From: Pseudomonas azotoformans
GTDB lineage: Bacteria; Pseudomonadota; Gammaproteobacteria; Pseudomonadales; Pseudomonadaceae
Direction: 5' to 3'
Assembly (NCBI RefSeq): GCF_001579805.1
Contig: NZ_CP014546.1
Span: 5,704,001 to 5,768,000 of the forward strand
DNA: 64,000 nucleotides
A program made the translations under genes and the position numbers. The notes below the pieces were generated by a model. The model worked only from the letters and a program-made list of their open reading frames with translations, ran no database searches and was not told the origin of the DNA. Position 1 is the stretch's first letter; every line of letters starts with the position of its first letter. Shown here piece after piece: positions 52,309 through 63,249 of the stretch.

Positions 52309-53166
52309 TCAGGGCGCCAACTCGAAAAACGCCTGAATCAGGCGCAGCGAGCGGCGCCGCTCCATGCAGCCGAGCATGTGCCGGTTCACCAGCCCATCGC
52401 CCTGGACCGGCACCGCACGCACGCGCGGGTCCGGACTGACCTCCATGGACGACACCACGCCTACGCCCAACTCAGCGGCGACGGCTTCGGTCACCGCTTC
52501 ACGGCTGTCCAACTCCAGCAGCACCTTGGGCTGTACGCCGGTTGCGGCACAGGCGTCATCGAACGTGCGCCGGGTGATGGAACTGGGCTCGCGCAGCACC
52601 ATGATCACCTCGTTGAGCTGCTCCAGGCGGATACCTTCGGGCAGCGCCGCCCACGGGTGACTGGCCGGCACCAGCGCGCAAATCCGCGATTCGTTCAAGG
52701 GTTGCAGATGCAGGCCGTTGCGCGGCTCCACCTCGGTAAGCACCGCCACATCCGCATGCTCGGACAACAGCGCCGCCAAGGTTTCCTGGGCATTGCCCAA
52801 GCGCAGGTTCACGGTGATGCCGGGGTAGCGCGCGCGCAGGCTGGCGATCATCGGCATCACCAGGTGCGGGCCGTCGGCCGCGACTTCCAGGCGCCCGGTG
52901 AGCAATTGGCGATTGGCCTCCAGCATCGTCTGCGCTTCGTCCACCAAGCCGAAGATGGCCCGAGTGATCGCCGCCAACCGCGCGCCCTCCTCCGTCAACT
53001 CCACGCGCCTGGCGGTGCGACGCAGCAACGGGATCTGGTAGTGCTCTTCCAGCGCCTTGATATGCCCGGTCACCGCCGGCTGGCTGATGAACAGCCGCGC
53101 CGCCGCACGGGTAAAACTGCCCTCGCGGGCCACGGCATCGAACGCACGCAATTGAAACAGGTTCAT
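52309..53166 (-). CDS. LysR family regulator of the aminoethylphosphonate operon
   Basis: A 285-residue LysR protein. The helix-turn-helix is MNLFQLRAFDAVAREGSFTRAAARLFISQPAVTGHIKALEEHYQIPLLRR in blocks. The effector domain continues RLEVAADGPHLVMPMIASLRARYP and GHPWAAL-like text. The ATG at 53166 is used; a longer reading adds 29 residues without motif. It is divergent from phnWX with 110 bases between them, so it probably activates that operon when 2-aminoethylphosphonate or its aldehyde is present. The assignment rests on gene order. Confidence 0.9.
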   Translation of the reverse strand: MNLFQLRAFDAVAREGSFTRAAARLFISQPAVTGHIKALEEHYQIPLLRRTARRVELTEEGARLAAITRAIFGLVDEAQTMLEANRQLLTGRLEVAADGPHLVMPMIASLRARYPGITVNLRLGNAQETLAALLSEHADVAVLTEVEPRNGLHLQPLNESRICALVPASHPWAALPEGIRLEQLNEVIMVLREPSSITRRTFDDACAATGVQPKVLLELDSREAVTEAVAAELGVGVVSSMEVSPDPRVRAVPVQGDGLVNRHMLGCMERRRSLRLIQAFFELAP

Positions 53167-53276
53167 AGATATCGGCCTCACTGATAGCTCGCATAACAAC
53201 AAACAATTTGATTGATGACAAGCCAAACTGCAATTTAGGCGCCGTAGATTCATCCGATGCTTCGCGAGGACTAATA

Positions 53277-54398
53277 ATGACGACGCCCATCCTGCTCACG
53301 CCCGGCCCGCTGACCACCTCCGCCCGCACCCGCCAGGCCATGATGGTGGATTGGGGTTCATGGGACGACCGCTTCAACCAGCTCACCGCCAGCGTCTGTG
53401 AACAGTTGCTGGCAATCATCGACGGCGCGGCCAGCCACCACTGCGTGCCGTTGCAAGGCAGCGGCACCTTCGCCGTCGAAGCCGCCATCGGCACCCTGGT
53501 GCCGCGCAACGGCAAGGTGTTGGTACTGATCAACGGTGCCTACGGCAAGCGACTGGCGAAAATCTGTGAAGTGTTGGGCCGCGAGTTCAGCACCTTTGAA
53601 ACCGCCGAAGACCAACCCACCACCGCTGCCGATGTGGACCGCCTGCTGCAAGCCGACAAGGCCATTACCCACGTCGCACTGATCCATTGCGAAACCAGCA
53701 CCGGCATCCTCAACCCCCTGGCCGAGATCGCCCAGGTCGTGAAAACCCACGGCAAGCGCCTGATCATCGACGCCATGAGTTCCTTTGGTGCGCTGCCGAT
53801 CGATGCTCGCGACGTGCCGTTCGATGCGCTGATCGCCGCGTCAGGCAAGTGCCTGGAAGGCGTACCGGGGATGGGTTTTGTCTTCACCGATAAACAGGCA
53901 CTGGCTGCAGCCCAAGGCAACTGCCACTCCCTGGCGATGGACCTGTTCGACCAGCACGCCTACATGACCAAGACCGGCCAATGGCGTTTCACCCCGCCGA
54001 CCCACGTGGTGGCGGCCCTGCACGAAGCGCTGCTGCAATACGCCGAGGAAGGCGGCTTGCCCGCCCGCCATCAACGCTATGCACGCAACTGCCAGGCACT
54101 GCTCGACGGCATGGCGGAACTGGGCCTGCGCAGCTTCCTGCCGGCGCAAATCCAGGCGCCGATCATCGTCACCTTCCACGCCCCATACGACCCGCGCTAC
54201 CAGTTCAAGGACTTCTACGAACGGGTCAAGGCCAAGGGCTTCATCCTGTATCCGGGCAAGTTGACTCAGGTGGAAACCTTCCGCGTGGGCTGCATCGGGC
54301 ATGTGGATGCAGCCGACATGCACGCCGCCGTCACCGCCATCGCCGACGTACTGCACGCCATGGGCATCACCCTTTATTCTTCCGGAGCACACGCATGA
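53277..54398 (+). CDS. phnW: 2-aminoethylphosphonate-pyruvate transaminase
   Basis: A 373-residue PLP-dependent class V aminotransferase. It converts 2-aminoethylphosphonate and pyruvate to phosphonoacetaldehyde and alanine. Signature stretches: [92 protein letters not shown] and the PLP Lys in [17 protein letters not shown]. The length equals known PhnW (about 370). The start ATG at 53277 follows a GAGGA site. It overlaps phnX by four bases. Confidence 0.96.
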   Translation: MTTPILLTPGPLTTSARTRQAMMVDWGSWDDRFNQLTASVCEQLLAIIDGAASHHCVPLQGSGTFAVEAAIGTLVPRNGKVLVLINGAYGKRLAKICEVLGREFSTFETAEDQPTTAADVDRLLQADKAITHVALIHCETSTGILNPLAEIAQVVKTHGKRLIIDAMSSFGALPIDARDVPFDALIAASGKCLEGVPGMGFVFTDKQALAAAQGNCHSLAMDLFDQHAYMTKTGQWRFTPPTHVVAALHEALLQYAEEGGLPARHQRYARNCQALLDGMAELGLRSFLPAQIQAPIIVTFHAPYDPRYQFKDFYERVKAKGFILYPGKLTQVETFRVGCIGHVDAADMHAAVTAIADVLHAMGITLYSSGAHA

Positions 54399-55222
54399 AC
54401 TATCAGAACCCCAACACCCTGCAAGCGGTGATCCTCGACTGGGCCGGCACCGTGGTCGACTTCGGCTCTTTCGCTCCCACGCAGATATTCGTCGAGGCCT
54501 TTGCCGAGTTCGACGTGCAGGTCTCCATCGAAGAAGCCCGTGGCCCGATGGGCATGGGCAAGTGGGACCACATCCGCACCCTTTGCGACCAACCGCAGGT
54601 TGCCGAACGCTACCGCAAGGCGTTCGGCCGCACGCCAACCGATGACGACGTAACCGCCATCTACCAGCGCTTCATGCCGTTGCAGATCGAGAAAATCGCC
54701 GAACACTCGGCGCTGATCCCCGGCGCCCTCGACACCATTGCCCGGCTGCGTGTGCAAGGCATCAAGATCGGCTCCTGCTCCGGCTACCCCAAGCAAGTCA
54801 TGGATAAAGTCGTCGCCCTGGCTGCCACCAACGGCTACATCGCCGACCACGTGGTCGCCACCGACGAAGTGCCCAACGGTCGCCCCTGGCCGGCCCAGGC
54901 CCTGGCCAACGTGATCGCGCTGGGTATCGATGATGTGGCGGCGTGCGTGAAGGTCGACGACACCGTGCCGGGTATCCTCGAAGGCCGTCGCGCCGGCATG
55001 TGGACCGTGGCCCTGACCTGCTCCGGCAATGCGCTGGGCCTGACCTACGAACAGTTCCGCAGCTTGGACGCCGCGACCCTGGCCAGCGAGCGCCAACGCA
55101 TCGAGGCGATGTTCGAAGGCTCGCGCCCGCACTACCTGATCGACACCCTCAATGACCTGCCTGCGGTCATCAGCGACATCAACGCACGGCTGGCCCGTGG
55201 GGAAATGCCGCAGAGCCACTGA
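54395..55222 (+). CDS. phnX: Phosphonoacetaldehyde hydrolase (phosphonatase)
   Basis: A 275-residue HAD-superfamily enzyme that cleaves the C-P bond of phosphonoacetaldehyde to acetaldehyde and phosphate. The nucleophile motif is [21 protein letters not shown] (Asp in LDWAGT). The cap domain has [14 protein letters not shown], whose Lys forms the Schiff base. Later motifs are [31 protein letters not shown] and [23 protein letters not shown] at 54395 overlaps the phnW stop (ATGA). Together phnWX lets the cell use aminoethylphosphonate as P source. Confidence 0.96.
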   Translation: MNYQNPNTLQAVILDWAGTVVDFGSFAPTQIFVEAFAEFDVQVSIEEARGPMGMGKWDHIRTLCDQPQVAERYRKAFGRTPTDDDVTAIYQRFMPLQIEKIAEHSALIPGALDTIARLRVQGIKIGSCSGYPKQVMDKVVALAATNGYIADHVVATDEVPNGRPWPAQALANVIALGIDDVAACVKVDDTVPGILEGRRAGMWTVALTCSGNALGLTYEQFRSLDAATLASERQRIEAMFEGSRPHYLIDTLNDLPAVISDINARLARGEMPQSH

Positions 55223-55336
55223 CCGAGGTCAAAACCACGACACTTACGCCAGGCAAACCGCTCAAAACCGGCATACAGTTAAAGGACTCCATCACCAAAG
55301 AATGGAGGTTTGCCCTGATGAGTGAGGAAACCAGCG

Positions 55337-55894
55337 ATGCCGTGGAAAAACTCCGATACACGTTACAGCACCATGTCGATCGCGTTGCACTGGTTGATGG
55401 TGGTGCTGCTGGCGGTGGTCTACGCCTGCATTGAATTACGCGGCCAGTTTCCTAAAGGTAGCGGTGCGCGGACGTTGATCGTCGAGATGCACTTTATGTT
55501 TGGCCTCACGGTGTTTGTGCTGGTGTGGTTGCGGTTGTTCGCACGCAGCCTTGGCGTGGCGCCGAAGATCGTACCGGCACCGCCGCAATGGCAGAGCCTG
55601 TTGGCGACCCTGATGCACGTCGCGCTCTACGCGTTGATGATCGGCATGCCGATTGCCGGCTGGCTGATCGTCAGTGCCGAAGGGCATTCGGTGATGTTCT
55701 ACGGGATGGAATTGCCGCCGTTGATTGGCGAGAACAAGGCACTGGCCAAGGAGATCGAAGGCTGGCATGTGTGGTTCGGCAAGGTCGGTTATTGGCTGAT
55801 CGGGCTGCATGCGCTGGCGGGGATTGCCCACCACTACATCCTGCGGGACAACACGGCGTTACGCATGATGCCAGGCAAGCGCGCTAACCCATGA
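55337..55894 (+). CDS. Cytochrome b561
   Basis: A 185-residue four-helix di-heme membrane protein. Heme-ligand histidines are in SIALHWLMVVLLAV, IVEMHFMFGLTVFV, ATLMHVALYALMIG and LIGLHALAGIAHHYILRD. It begins MPWKNSDTRYSTMSIALHW, typical of the YceJ/CybB subfamily that oxidises quinols and reduces periplasmic superoxide or partner proteins. The ATG at 55337 has GAGGAAA upstream. It stands alone after phnX with a 114-base gap and overlaps the convergent desulfhydrase gene by 11 bases. Confidence 0.93.
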   Translation: MPWKNSDTRYSTMSIALHWLMVVLLAVVYACIELRGQFPKGSGARTLIVEMHFMFGLTVFVLVWLRLFARSLGVAPKIVPAPPQWQSLLATLMHVALYALMIGMPIAGWLIVSAEGHSVMFYGMELPPLIGENKALAKEIEGWHVWFGKVGYWLIGLHALAGIAHHYILRDNTALRMMPGKRANP

Positions 55895-56768
55895 AGCCCC
55901 GGTTGCCCTGAAGGCCGCCGGTGTGGACGAAGATCAGGCGAGTACCGGGGGTGAAGCGCCCGGCCTCGATCTGTTGCTTCAATGCGAGTAAGGCCTTGCC
56001 GGTGTAGAGCGGCTCCAAGGGCAAGCCGCAGGTTTGTTGCGTGGCGTCGATGAAGTCGAGCAGCACCGGGTCGACGTTGGCGAAGCCACCTCGGCTGGCG
56101 TCCAGCAGTTCATAGCCGTCCTGCACAAGGGCGTCGACGTTCTGTGCCACGCCGTGGTCATCCGGCACCGCCATGGCGCCATACACCGGGTGTGCGCCCG
56201 CTTCCGCCAGCACCAAACCGGCCAAGGTCGTCCCCGTACCCGCCGCCAACCACCACGCGTCGTAATCCGCCCAGCCCAGCGTGGGCAACTGCGCGCGAAC
56301 CTGCTCGACCAGCACACCACAGCCAATCGCACCGGCAAGCCCGCCACCGCCTTCAGGCACGGGATGGAGATCGGGATACTGCTCACGCCAAGGTTGCCAA
56401 AAGCCCGGCTCATGCCGCGCACGATAGCCGCCATACCCCAGCCAATGCAGCTGCATGCCGAAGGCTTCCAGGTCTTGGATTGTGGGAGTGTCTTGAGGAT
56501 GCCCGCGCAGCAGGCCAACCGTGGGAAAACCGAAGCGTTTGCCCGCCGCCGCCAGCGCATGCAAATGGTTGGAGTAGGCACCGCCCAGGCTGATGATGCC
56601 GCGAGCGTTTTGCGCCTGCGCCAAGTGCCCAGTGAGCTTGAACCACTTATTGCCGCTGATCAGCGGGTCGATGCGGTCCAGGCGCAACACGGCCAGCTCG
56701 ACACCTTTCAGCCAATCCAGGCGCAAAGGTTCAAGCGGTGCGTGGGGCAGCCAATCGAAGGGACCCAT
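55884..56768 (-). CDS. D-cysteine desulfhydrase / ACC deaminase-like PLP enzyme
   Basis: A 294-residue fold-type II PLP enzyme. The PLP Lys is in DPLISGNKWFKLTGHL, the phosphate and substrate segment is SLGGAYSNHLHALAAAGKRFGFPTVGLLRG, the glycine loop AAGTGTTLAGLVLAEAG, and the end HTGGLQGNRGF. It is shorter than true ACC deaminase (338) and the substrate-binding residues cannot be confirmed, so D-cysteine desulfhydrase-type activity is as likely. It is transcribed leftwards, behind fadH but separated by that gene's terminator. Confidence 0.9.
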   Translation of the reverse strand: MGPFDWLPHAPLEPLRLDWLKGVELAVLRLDRIDPLISGNKWFKLTGHLAQAQNARGIISLGGAYSNHLHALAAAGKRFGFPTVGLLRGHPQDTPTIQDLEAFGMQLHWLGYGGYRARHEPGFWQPWREQYPDLHPVPEGGGGLAGAIGCGVLVEQVRAQLPTLGWADYDAWWLAAGTGTTLAGLVLAEAGAHPVYGAMAVPDDHGVAQNVDALVQDGYELLDASRGGFANVDPVLLDFIDATQQTCGLPLEPLYTGKALLALKQQIEAGRFTPGTRLIFVHTGGLQGNRGFMG

Positions 56769-56790
56769 TGGGAGGGACCTGCATGAAAAA

Positions 56791-56818
56791 CGGGGCGGTA
56801 GTCTAACACCGCCCCGCT
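56791..56818 (-). terminator. Terminator of fadH
   Basis: Stem CGGGGCGGT / ACCGCCCCG with a ten-base loop, seven bases beyond the fadH stop, followed on the minus strand by TTTTTC. Confidence 0.85.
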
Positions 56819-56825
56819 TCGGGTC

Positions 56826-58925
<2,100 letters not shown>

Positions 58926-59076
58926 TTATGTCCCACAGACTAAGAGGCAGTGGACGACGGCTCAATGACTGAAACTGACAAGTTATTGATCCAAATGCAC
59001 AGCGCCCCTTGGCAAGCCCGCTCATGGGCCCTACCCTAGTCGCGAACCCTACACACGGTCTGTTGTCTGTTGCCCC

Positions 59077-60207
59077 ATGCGTAAACTTCTCGCTTTTACC
59101 GTCACCATGGCCCTGGTTGCCGCCGTCGCCGCGTATCTGGTCTGGACCCAGGAGCGCCCCGTGGCGCATTACCTGTCGGACCTGCGCATCACCCTCGCCG
59201 TCAACGAAGGCCTGCCGGCCGACCGGGGCAACCTGCTGGGCATCCAGCCGGAGCTGTTCCCCGCCGACTACCAGAGCCTGGAACGCCTGCACTTGAAGCT
59301 CGCGGCCTACCTGCAAAAAGCCCGCGACCAGGGGCTGATCAACGACAAGACCATCGTCGTGCTACCGGAACACATCGGTACCTGGCTGATGCTCACCGGC
59401 GAAAAGAACGAGGTGTATCAGGCTCTCCACGTCAAGGATGCGATGAATTGGTTGTCGGTGAGCAACCCGCTGCTGTTCGCCCGCGCCTGGATCAGCGCCA
59501 CCGGCGACAACCGCACCGACGACGCCTACCTGCGCATGAAAGCCGACGGCATGGCGCGGGACTATCAAGTGCTGTTCGGTGGCCTGGCCAAGGAGTTCGG
59601 TGTCACCTTGGTGGCCGGCTCCATCACCCTGCCCAACCCGAGTGTCAGCCAGGGCCAACTGCGCGTCGGCCATGGCGCCTTGTACAACGCCAGCGTGGTG
59701 TTTGCCGCCGATGGCTTGCCGATCGGCGATCCGCAGCGCCAGCTCTACCCGATCTATGACGAGCGCGGCTTTATCGAGCCGGGTGATGAAAACGTCGTCA
59801 GTGTGGTCGACACTCCGGCCGGCCGCTTGGGCGTACTGGTGGGCAGCGACAGCTGGTACCCGGACAACTACCGCAAACTCAACGAACGAGGCGCCCAGTT
59901 GATCGCCGTGCCGGCCTTTGTGCTGGGCCGCGATACCTGGGACCGCCCTTGGCGCGGCTTCAAAAGCGTGTCCACGCCGACCGAAATCAGCCTCAAGCCC
60001 GAAGAACTCAGTGAGGGCGAAGCCTGGCGTCGCCTGACCCTGATCAGCCAGCCACCGGTCAGCCAGGCCAGCGCCGGCATGAGTGTGTTCCTGCGGGGCC
60101 AGTTCTGGGACCTGGGCACGGCCGGGCACAGTTTTCTCAGCAGCAACGGGCAAGTCAACGCCGATGGCGAAGCCCGTGGCGCGCGCCTGTTGAATATCTG
60201 GCTGTGA
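59077..60207 (+). CDS. Membrane-anchored nitrilase-superfamily protein lacking the catalytic Cys
   Basis: A 376-residue protein with an N-terminal anchor or signal (about residues 3-23, LLAFTVTMALVAAVAAYLVW). The carbon-nitrogen hydrolase fold is seen in IVVLPEHIGTWLML (Glu98, the first catalytic position), VTLVAGSITLPNPSV, GHGALYNASVVFAADG and AGRLGVLVGSDSWYPDNYRKL. In active members the last motif has Cys before the aromatic-acid pair; here Gly256-Ser257-Asp258 occupy the place, and the Lys region reads YDERGFIE. It therefore looks like a non-catalytic or altered member. Its stop overlaps the AraC regulator start (GTGA), implying a joint function. Confidence 0.85.
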   Translation: MRKLLAFTVTMALVAAVAAYLVWTQERPVAHYLSDLRITLAVNEGLPADRGNLLGIQPELFPADYQSLERLHLKLAAYLQKARDQGLINDKTIVVLPEHIGTWLMLTGEKNEVYQALHVKDAMNWLSVSNPLLFARAWISATGDNRTDDAYLRMKADGMARDYQVLFGGLAKEFGVTLVAGSITLPNPSVSQGQLRVGHGALYNASVVFAADGLPIGDPQRQLYPIYDERGFIEPGDENVVSVVDTPAGRLGVLVGSDSWYPDNYRKLNERGAQLIAVPAFVLGRDTWDRPWRGFKSVSTPTEISLKPEELSEGEAWRRLTLISQPPVSQASAGMSVFLRGQFWDLGTAGHSFLSSNGQVNADGEARGARLLNIWL

Positions 60208-61232
60208 AGCCCGTACGGCTGGGTGATCTGTCGGTGGGCTTCGTGCACACCCTGGCCGATGCCATTCACAGCCACGGCCTGGACCCGCAACCGCTGCTGC
60301 TGCAATACGGCCTCGACCCGGCGCGCCTCGCCGAAGCGGGTGCACGGTTGTCGATCCCGCGCTATATGCGCCTGGGCCATGCCGCCATCCAACTGACCGG
60401 CGACGCGGGCCTGGGCCTGCGCATGGGCCAGCTCAGCCGTTTGAGCCAGGCCGGGCTGGCGGGCGTCACTGCCGCGCAAGCGCCCAACGTACGCGAGGCG
60501 GCGCGCGCATTGACTCGCTTTGAAGCGCTGTACGGCTCCAATTATCGCGGGCAGTCGAGCTTTGCCGAAGATGCCGAAGGCGCCTGGTTGCGGTTCTACT
60601 CCATCAGCCCCTACAACGCCTACAACCGCTTTGTGGTGGACTCGATCATCGCCGGCTGGCTGCATCAACTGTCGAGCCTGGCCCAGCAACCGGTGCAGGC
60701 GCAGCGTATCGACATCGAGTTCGAGGCACCGGAATACAGCGATCAGTACAGCGTGCTGGGAGACATCCACTTCGGTGCCGAGGCCAACCAACTGCGCCTC
60801 AACCAGCAGACTTTGGCCCTGCGCAACCCACAGCATTGCCCCAGCACCTGGAACCTGTTGTTACAACTTTGTGAGAGAGAGTTGGAGCAATTGACCCGCA
60901 CCCGCAGCCTGCGCGAGCGCATTACCCGCTTGCTCGGACCCATGCTCAATGGCGGCCGGGAACCCGACCTGGAAGAAGTGGCGGCACGCTTGAAGCTGCC
61001 CACCTGGACACTGCGCCGCAAACTGGCCGACGAAGGCACTCAGTTCCGCGCGATTCTCAATGACACCCGCCGCGACCTGGCCATGACCTACATCCGCGAT
61101 ACGGAACTGGCGTTCGGCGAGATCGCCTACTTGCTCGGTTTTGCCTCGGCCCAGGCGTTTCAACGGGCCTTCAGGCGATGGAACAACCAGACCCCAGGGG
61201 AATTTCGCCGCAGTCAGCGGCATTCCGCCTGA
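60204..61232 (+). CDS. AraC family transcriptional regulator (OruR/ArgR-type N-terminal domain)
   Basis: A 342-residue regulator. The N-terminal arabinose-binding-like domain covers about 1-205 (YGLDPARLAEAGARLSIPRYMRLGHAAIQLTGDAGLGLRMG in blocks). The C-terminal AraC double helix-turn-helix is LEEVAARLKLPTWTLRRKLADEGTQFRAILNDTRRDLAMTYIRDTELAFGEIAYLLGFASAQAFQRAFRRWNNQTPGEFRR in blocks. The GTG start overlaps the nitrilase-like gene stop. It may regulate the fatty acid gene fadH divergently upstream or its own operon; the ligand is unknown. Confidence 0.92.
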   Translation: MKPVRLGDLSVGFVHTLADAIHSHGLDPQPLLLQYGLDPARLAEAGARLSIPRYMRLGHAAIQLTGDAGLGLRMGQLSRLSQAGLAGVTAAQAPNVREAARALTRFEALYGSNYRGQSSFAEDAEGAWLRFYSISPYNAYNRFVVDSIIAGWLHQLSSLAQQPVQAQRIDIEFEAPEYSDQYSVLGDIHFGAEANQLRLNQQTLALRNPQHCPSTWNLLLQLCERELEQLTRTRSLRERITRLLGPMLNGGREPDLEEVAARLKLPTWTLRRKLADEGTQFRAILNDTRRDLAMTYIRDTELAFGEIAYLLGFASAQAFQRAFRRWNNQTPGEFRRSQRHSA

Positions 61233-61240
61233 AGTCGGTA

Positions 61241-61327
61241 TTACAGCTCTGTAGCGTCGTCAGCCGGTTCCAGCGGGTCCAACTCAATCGCGTGGTACTC
61301 CAGCAGTTCTTCCTGGTAATCGTCCAT
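61241..61327 (-). CDS. Small acidic protein of 28 residues
   Basis: A short ORF with ATG at 61327 preceded by AAGGAGT at ideal spacing encodes MDDYQEELLEYHAIELDPLE then PADDATEL and stop. Eleven of 28 residues are Asp or Glu and only one His is potentially positive. It has no signal or membrane segment; the first half could be an amphipathic helix. The strong ribosome site, clean stop and protein-like bias argue for translation. It lies on the opposite strand, tail to tail with the AraC gene nine bases away. I recall similar short acidic proteins in other Pseudomonas but know no function. Confidence 0.7.
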   Translation of the reverse strand: MDDYQEELLEYHAIELDPLEPADDATEL

Positions 61328-61497
61328 GGTGGACTCCTTCTTGAGTTAAGAGTGACTGCAGGTAAATGACCTGCATCACCAGCCTAAAGTGCCGTCATGA
61401 CGAAAAAATGTCGGCGTCATGACGTTCCTGCACCTAAGGATTAAACGTAGCAGCGTTACCGGGATTTAGCACCTGGGCCATGAGAAACCATTGCAAT

Positions 61498-61513
61498 GAT
61501 TGCAATTGCAATC
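61498..61513. promoter_or_regulatory. MarR-type operator upstream of the orphan E1 C-terminal-like gene
   Basis: GATTGCAATTGCAATC is a perfect 16-base palindrome 52 bases before the ATG. A further TTGCAA half-site starts at 61491. The TTGCAATTGCAA core recurs between the marR and aceE-like genes at 63175, so the same regulator probably binds both. Confidence 0.75.
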
Positions 61514-61565
61514 AAATACAAATTTCCTTTAGGGTAATGGCATTCGTCGCCAGGTGACCCTCCCC

Positions 61566-62570
61566 ATGTCCGCCACTACTGCACACGCCGCGCAACTCTG
61601 TATCGACGCACTGAACATCACCGACACCGTCCACCGCTCACCGCTGTATACCGTGATGAGCATGGCCAACACCCTGGAATTCAGCCGGCAAGCCTGGGTG
61701 ATTCGCGGCCAGTCACACTCCCGGCGTGTGGGTAACTGGCCCAGTTGGTTTGCACGCAATACCGCCGAAAAACCCTTGCTCTACCTGCACAGCGCGCATT
61801 CGTCGGCGCAGTTGAGTGCGTTGTCGGACGCCACACAACAGCGCGGCATCCTGTGCAACGACACTGAAAACCAGCCTTCCGCCTGGCCCAAAGGTACACA
61901 ACCTTCCCTGCCACTGTGGCTCGCCACCCATCCACGTTGCACACCCTACGACCCCGCTTCCGGCGAGGAAGCCCGGACGATTGTGCTGGCAGGCTTGCAC
62001 ACCTTGTATGTCGAGGGTGAGCCGGGGTTTTATTACCTCGCGTTGCATGATCAGCAAAGCGTAGCGGTGCTGAGCACGCAGGATCGCCAGGACGCGCTCA
62101 AGGGCATGTACCCCATCACGCGTGACCACACGGGCGACGTACGTTTGCTCGGTGCGGGCAGCGCACTGGAAGACGTGCTGCACGCCGCACGATTATTGAA
62201 GCAGGACTGGGACATCACTGCGCAGGTCTGGAGCAGCCCCAGTTACACACGACTGGCGCGCGAGGCTGCAGTAGCTGAACGCTGGAATCGGCTGCACCCT
62301 ACAGCGCCCAAGCGCAGTTGCCATTTACGTGAATGCCTGGCCGCAAATGCAGCGCCGGTGATTGCTGTCACGGGGTATCCGCAGGCGATTGTCGATCAAT
62401 TAGCGGGGTATGTGGATGCGCGGTTTGTGCCGCTGGGAGCGGGGTCAGTGCAAGCGGCGGCACCGAGTCGGTATTGGATCGTGGTCATGGCGCTGCGGGC
62501 ATTGGCGGATGAGGGGCGTATTGCTCTTCAGCAGGTGGAAACAGCGATGGCCCGGTACCCACTCCAATGA
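61566..62570 (+). CDS. Orphan protein resembling the C-terminal part of pyruvate dehydrogenase E1
   Basis: A 334-residue protein with no signal peptide. The last 190 residues align by eye with the C-terminal region of AceE: GMYPITRDHTGDVRLLGAGSALEDVLHAARLLKQDWDITAQVWSSPSYTRLAREAAVAERWNRLHP in blocks, then PVIAVTGYPQAIVDQLAGYV and a final VVMALRALADEGRIALQQVETAM. The first half (SPLYTVMSMANTLEFSRQAW and CTPYDPASGEEARTIVLAGL) looks like a worn version of the pyrimidine domain; the thiamine diphosphate domain is absent. It cannot be a full decarboxylase. ATG at 61566 is chosen; GTG at 61554 is possible. It shares an operator type with the marR/aceE-like pair downstream. Confidence 0.82.
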   Translation: MSATTAHAAQLCIDALNITDTVHRSPLYTVMSMANTLEFSRQAWVIRGQSHSRRVGNWPSWFARNTAEKPLLYLHSAHSSAQLSALSDATQQRGILCNDTENQPSAWPKGTQPSLPLWLATHPRCTPYDPASGEEARTIVLAGLHTLYVEGEPGFYYLALHDQQSVAVLSTQDRQDALKGMYPITRDHTGDVRLLGAGSALEDVLHAARLLKQDWDITAQVWSSPSYTRLAREAAVAERWNRLHPTAPKRSCHLRECLAANAAPVIAVTGYPQAIVDQLAGYVDARFVPLGAGSVQAAAPSRYWIVVMALRALADEGRIALQQVETAMARYPLQ

Positions 62571-62587
62571 ACTGGAACGCCGCCAAC

Positions 62588-62615
62588 TGTGGGAGCTGGC
62601 TTGCCCGCTCCCACA
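62588..62615. repeat. REP-like hairpin between the orphan E1-like gene and marR
   Basis: TGTGGGAGC / GCTCCCACA enclose TGGCTTGCCC. It shares the stem with the hairpin at 14838 and the loop text with the long element at 9983. Lying between two convergent genes it may terminate both. Confidence 0.8.
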
Positions 62616-62633
62616 TTCGATCTGCACTGAGTT

Positions 62634-63104
62634 TCAGGTTTTGCGCCGGCTGCGGGTCTGCCCCCCGGCCTCCATCGCCAGCCCTGCCGTGCGCTCCAAT
62701 GCATCCGCAAATCCCTGGCGCTGCTCCGGCTCGATCTGCGACAGAAACAACTCATCCACCGTGCTTTCGTAGATCTTCCACATCTTTTTACGCAACACCC
62801 GGCCGGCGTCGGTGATCAAGGCAAACGCCGCGCGACCGTCGCCATCGGAGCGCGAGCGCACGACCAGTCCGTCCTTTTCCAAGCGATCAACCAGGCGCGT
62901 GAGGTTATAGCGCTCAATGGCCAGCACATCAGCCAGTTCGTGCATACGGCGGGTGCCGTCGGGGCCGCTTTCCAAGCCCCACAGCGCGTCATACCAAGCA
63001 TACGGCGGCAGGTCCGCCTCGGCCAGGCGCCGCTCGATTTCACGGATGACCGTCCTGTGGGCCCTGACAAAACGGAACCATACATCCGGTTCTTTCGACG
63101 ACAT
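62634..63104 (-). CDS. MarR family transcriptional regulator linked to the E1-type genes
   Basis: A 156-residue MarR protein: PYAWYDALWGLESGPDGTRRMHELADVLAIERYNLTRLVDRLEKDGLVVRSRSDGDGRAAFALITDAGRVLRKKMWKIY in blocks gives the winged helix with the wing DGDGRAAF. It diverges from the aceE-like gene over a 145-base spacer that holds a TTGCAATTGCAA palindrome; the same palindrome precedes the orphan E1-like gene. It therefore most likely regulates both and itself. The ATG at 63104 is preferred over a TTG eight codons upstream. Confidence 0.9.
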   Translation of the reverse strand: MSSKEPDVWFRFVRAHRTVIREIERRLAEADLPPYAWYDALWGLESGPDGTRRMHELADVLAIERYNLTRLVDRLEKDGLVVRSRSDGDGRAAFALITDAGRVLRKKMWKIYESTVDELFLSQIEPEQRQGFADALERTAGLAMEAGGQTRSRRKT

Positions 63105-63170
63105 CCAACACCATCCGGGAGATTTCAAGAAGGTTGCAATAGTAGCTCATCCCGCGCTAGATTCGGTCAT

Positions 63171-63190
63171 GTAGTTGCAATTGCAATTAC
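63171..63190. promoter_or_regulatory. MarR-type operator between marR and the aceE-like gene
   Basis: GTAGTTGCAATTGCAATTAC is a 20-base palindrome with one mismatched pair; the inner TTGCAATTGCAA is perfect. Another TTGCAA half-site is at 63134. It stands 60 bases before the aceE-like ATG and 67 bases from the marR start. Confidence 0.75.
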
Positions 63191-63249
63191 TTTTTCGGCA
63201 CTCCCATAAGGAGCCCGCCACTTGAAACCCGCCTACCCTGGAGCCTCAC

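Noticed and set aside
53167..53276. LysR box between the LysR gene and phnW
   Set aside because: T-N11-A matches are too frequent in this AT-rich spacer to pick one.
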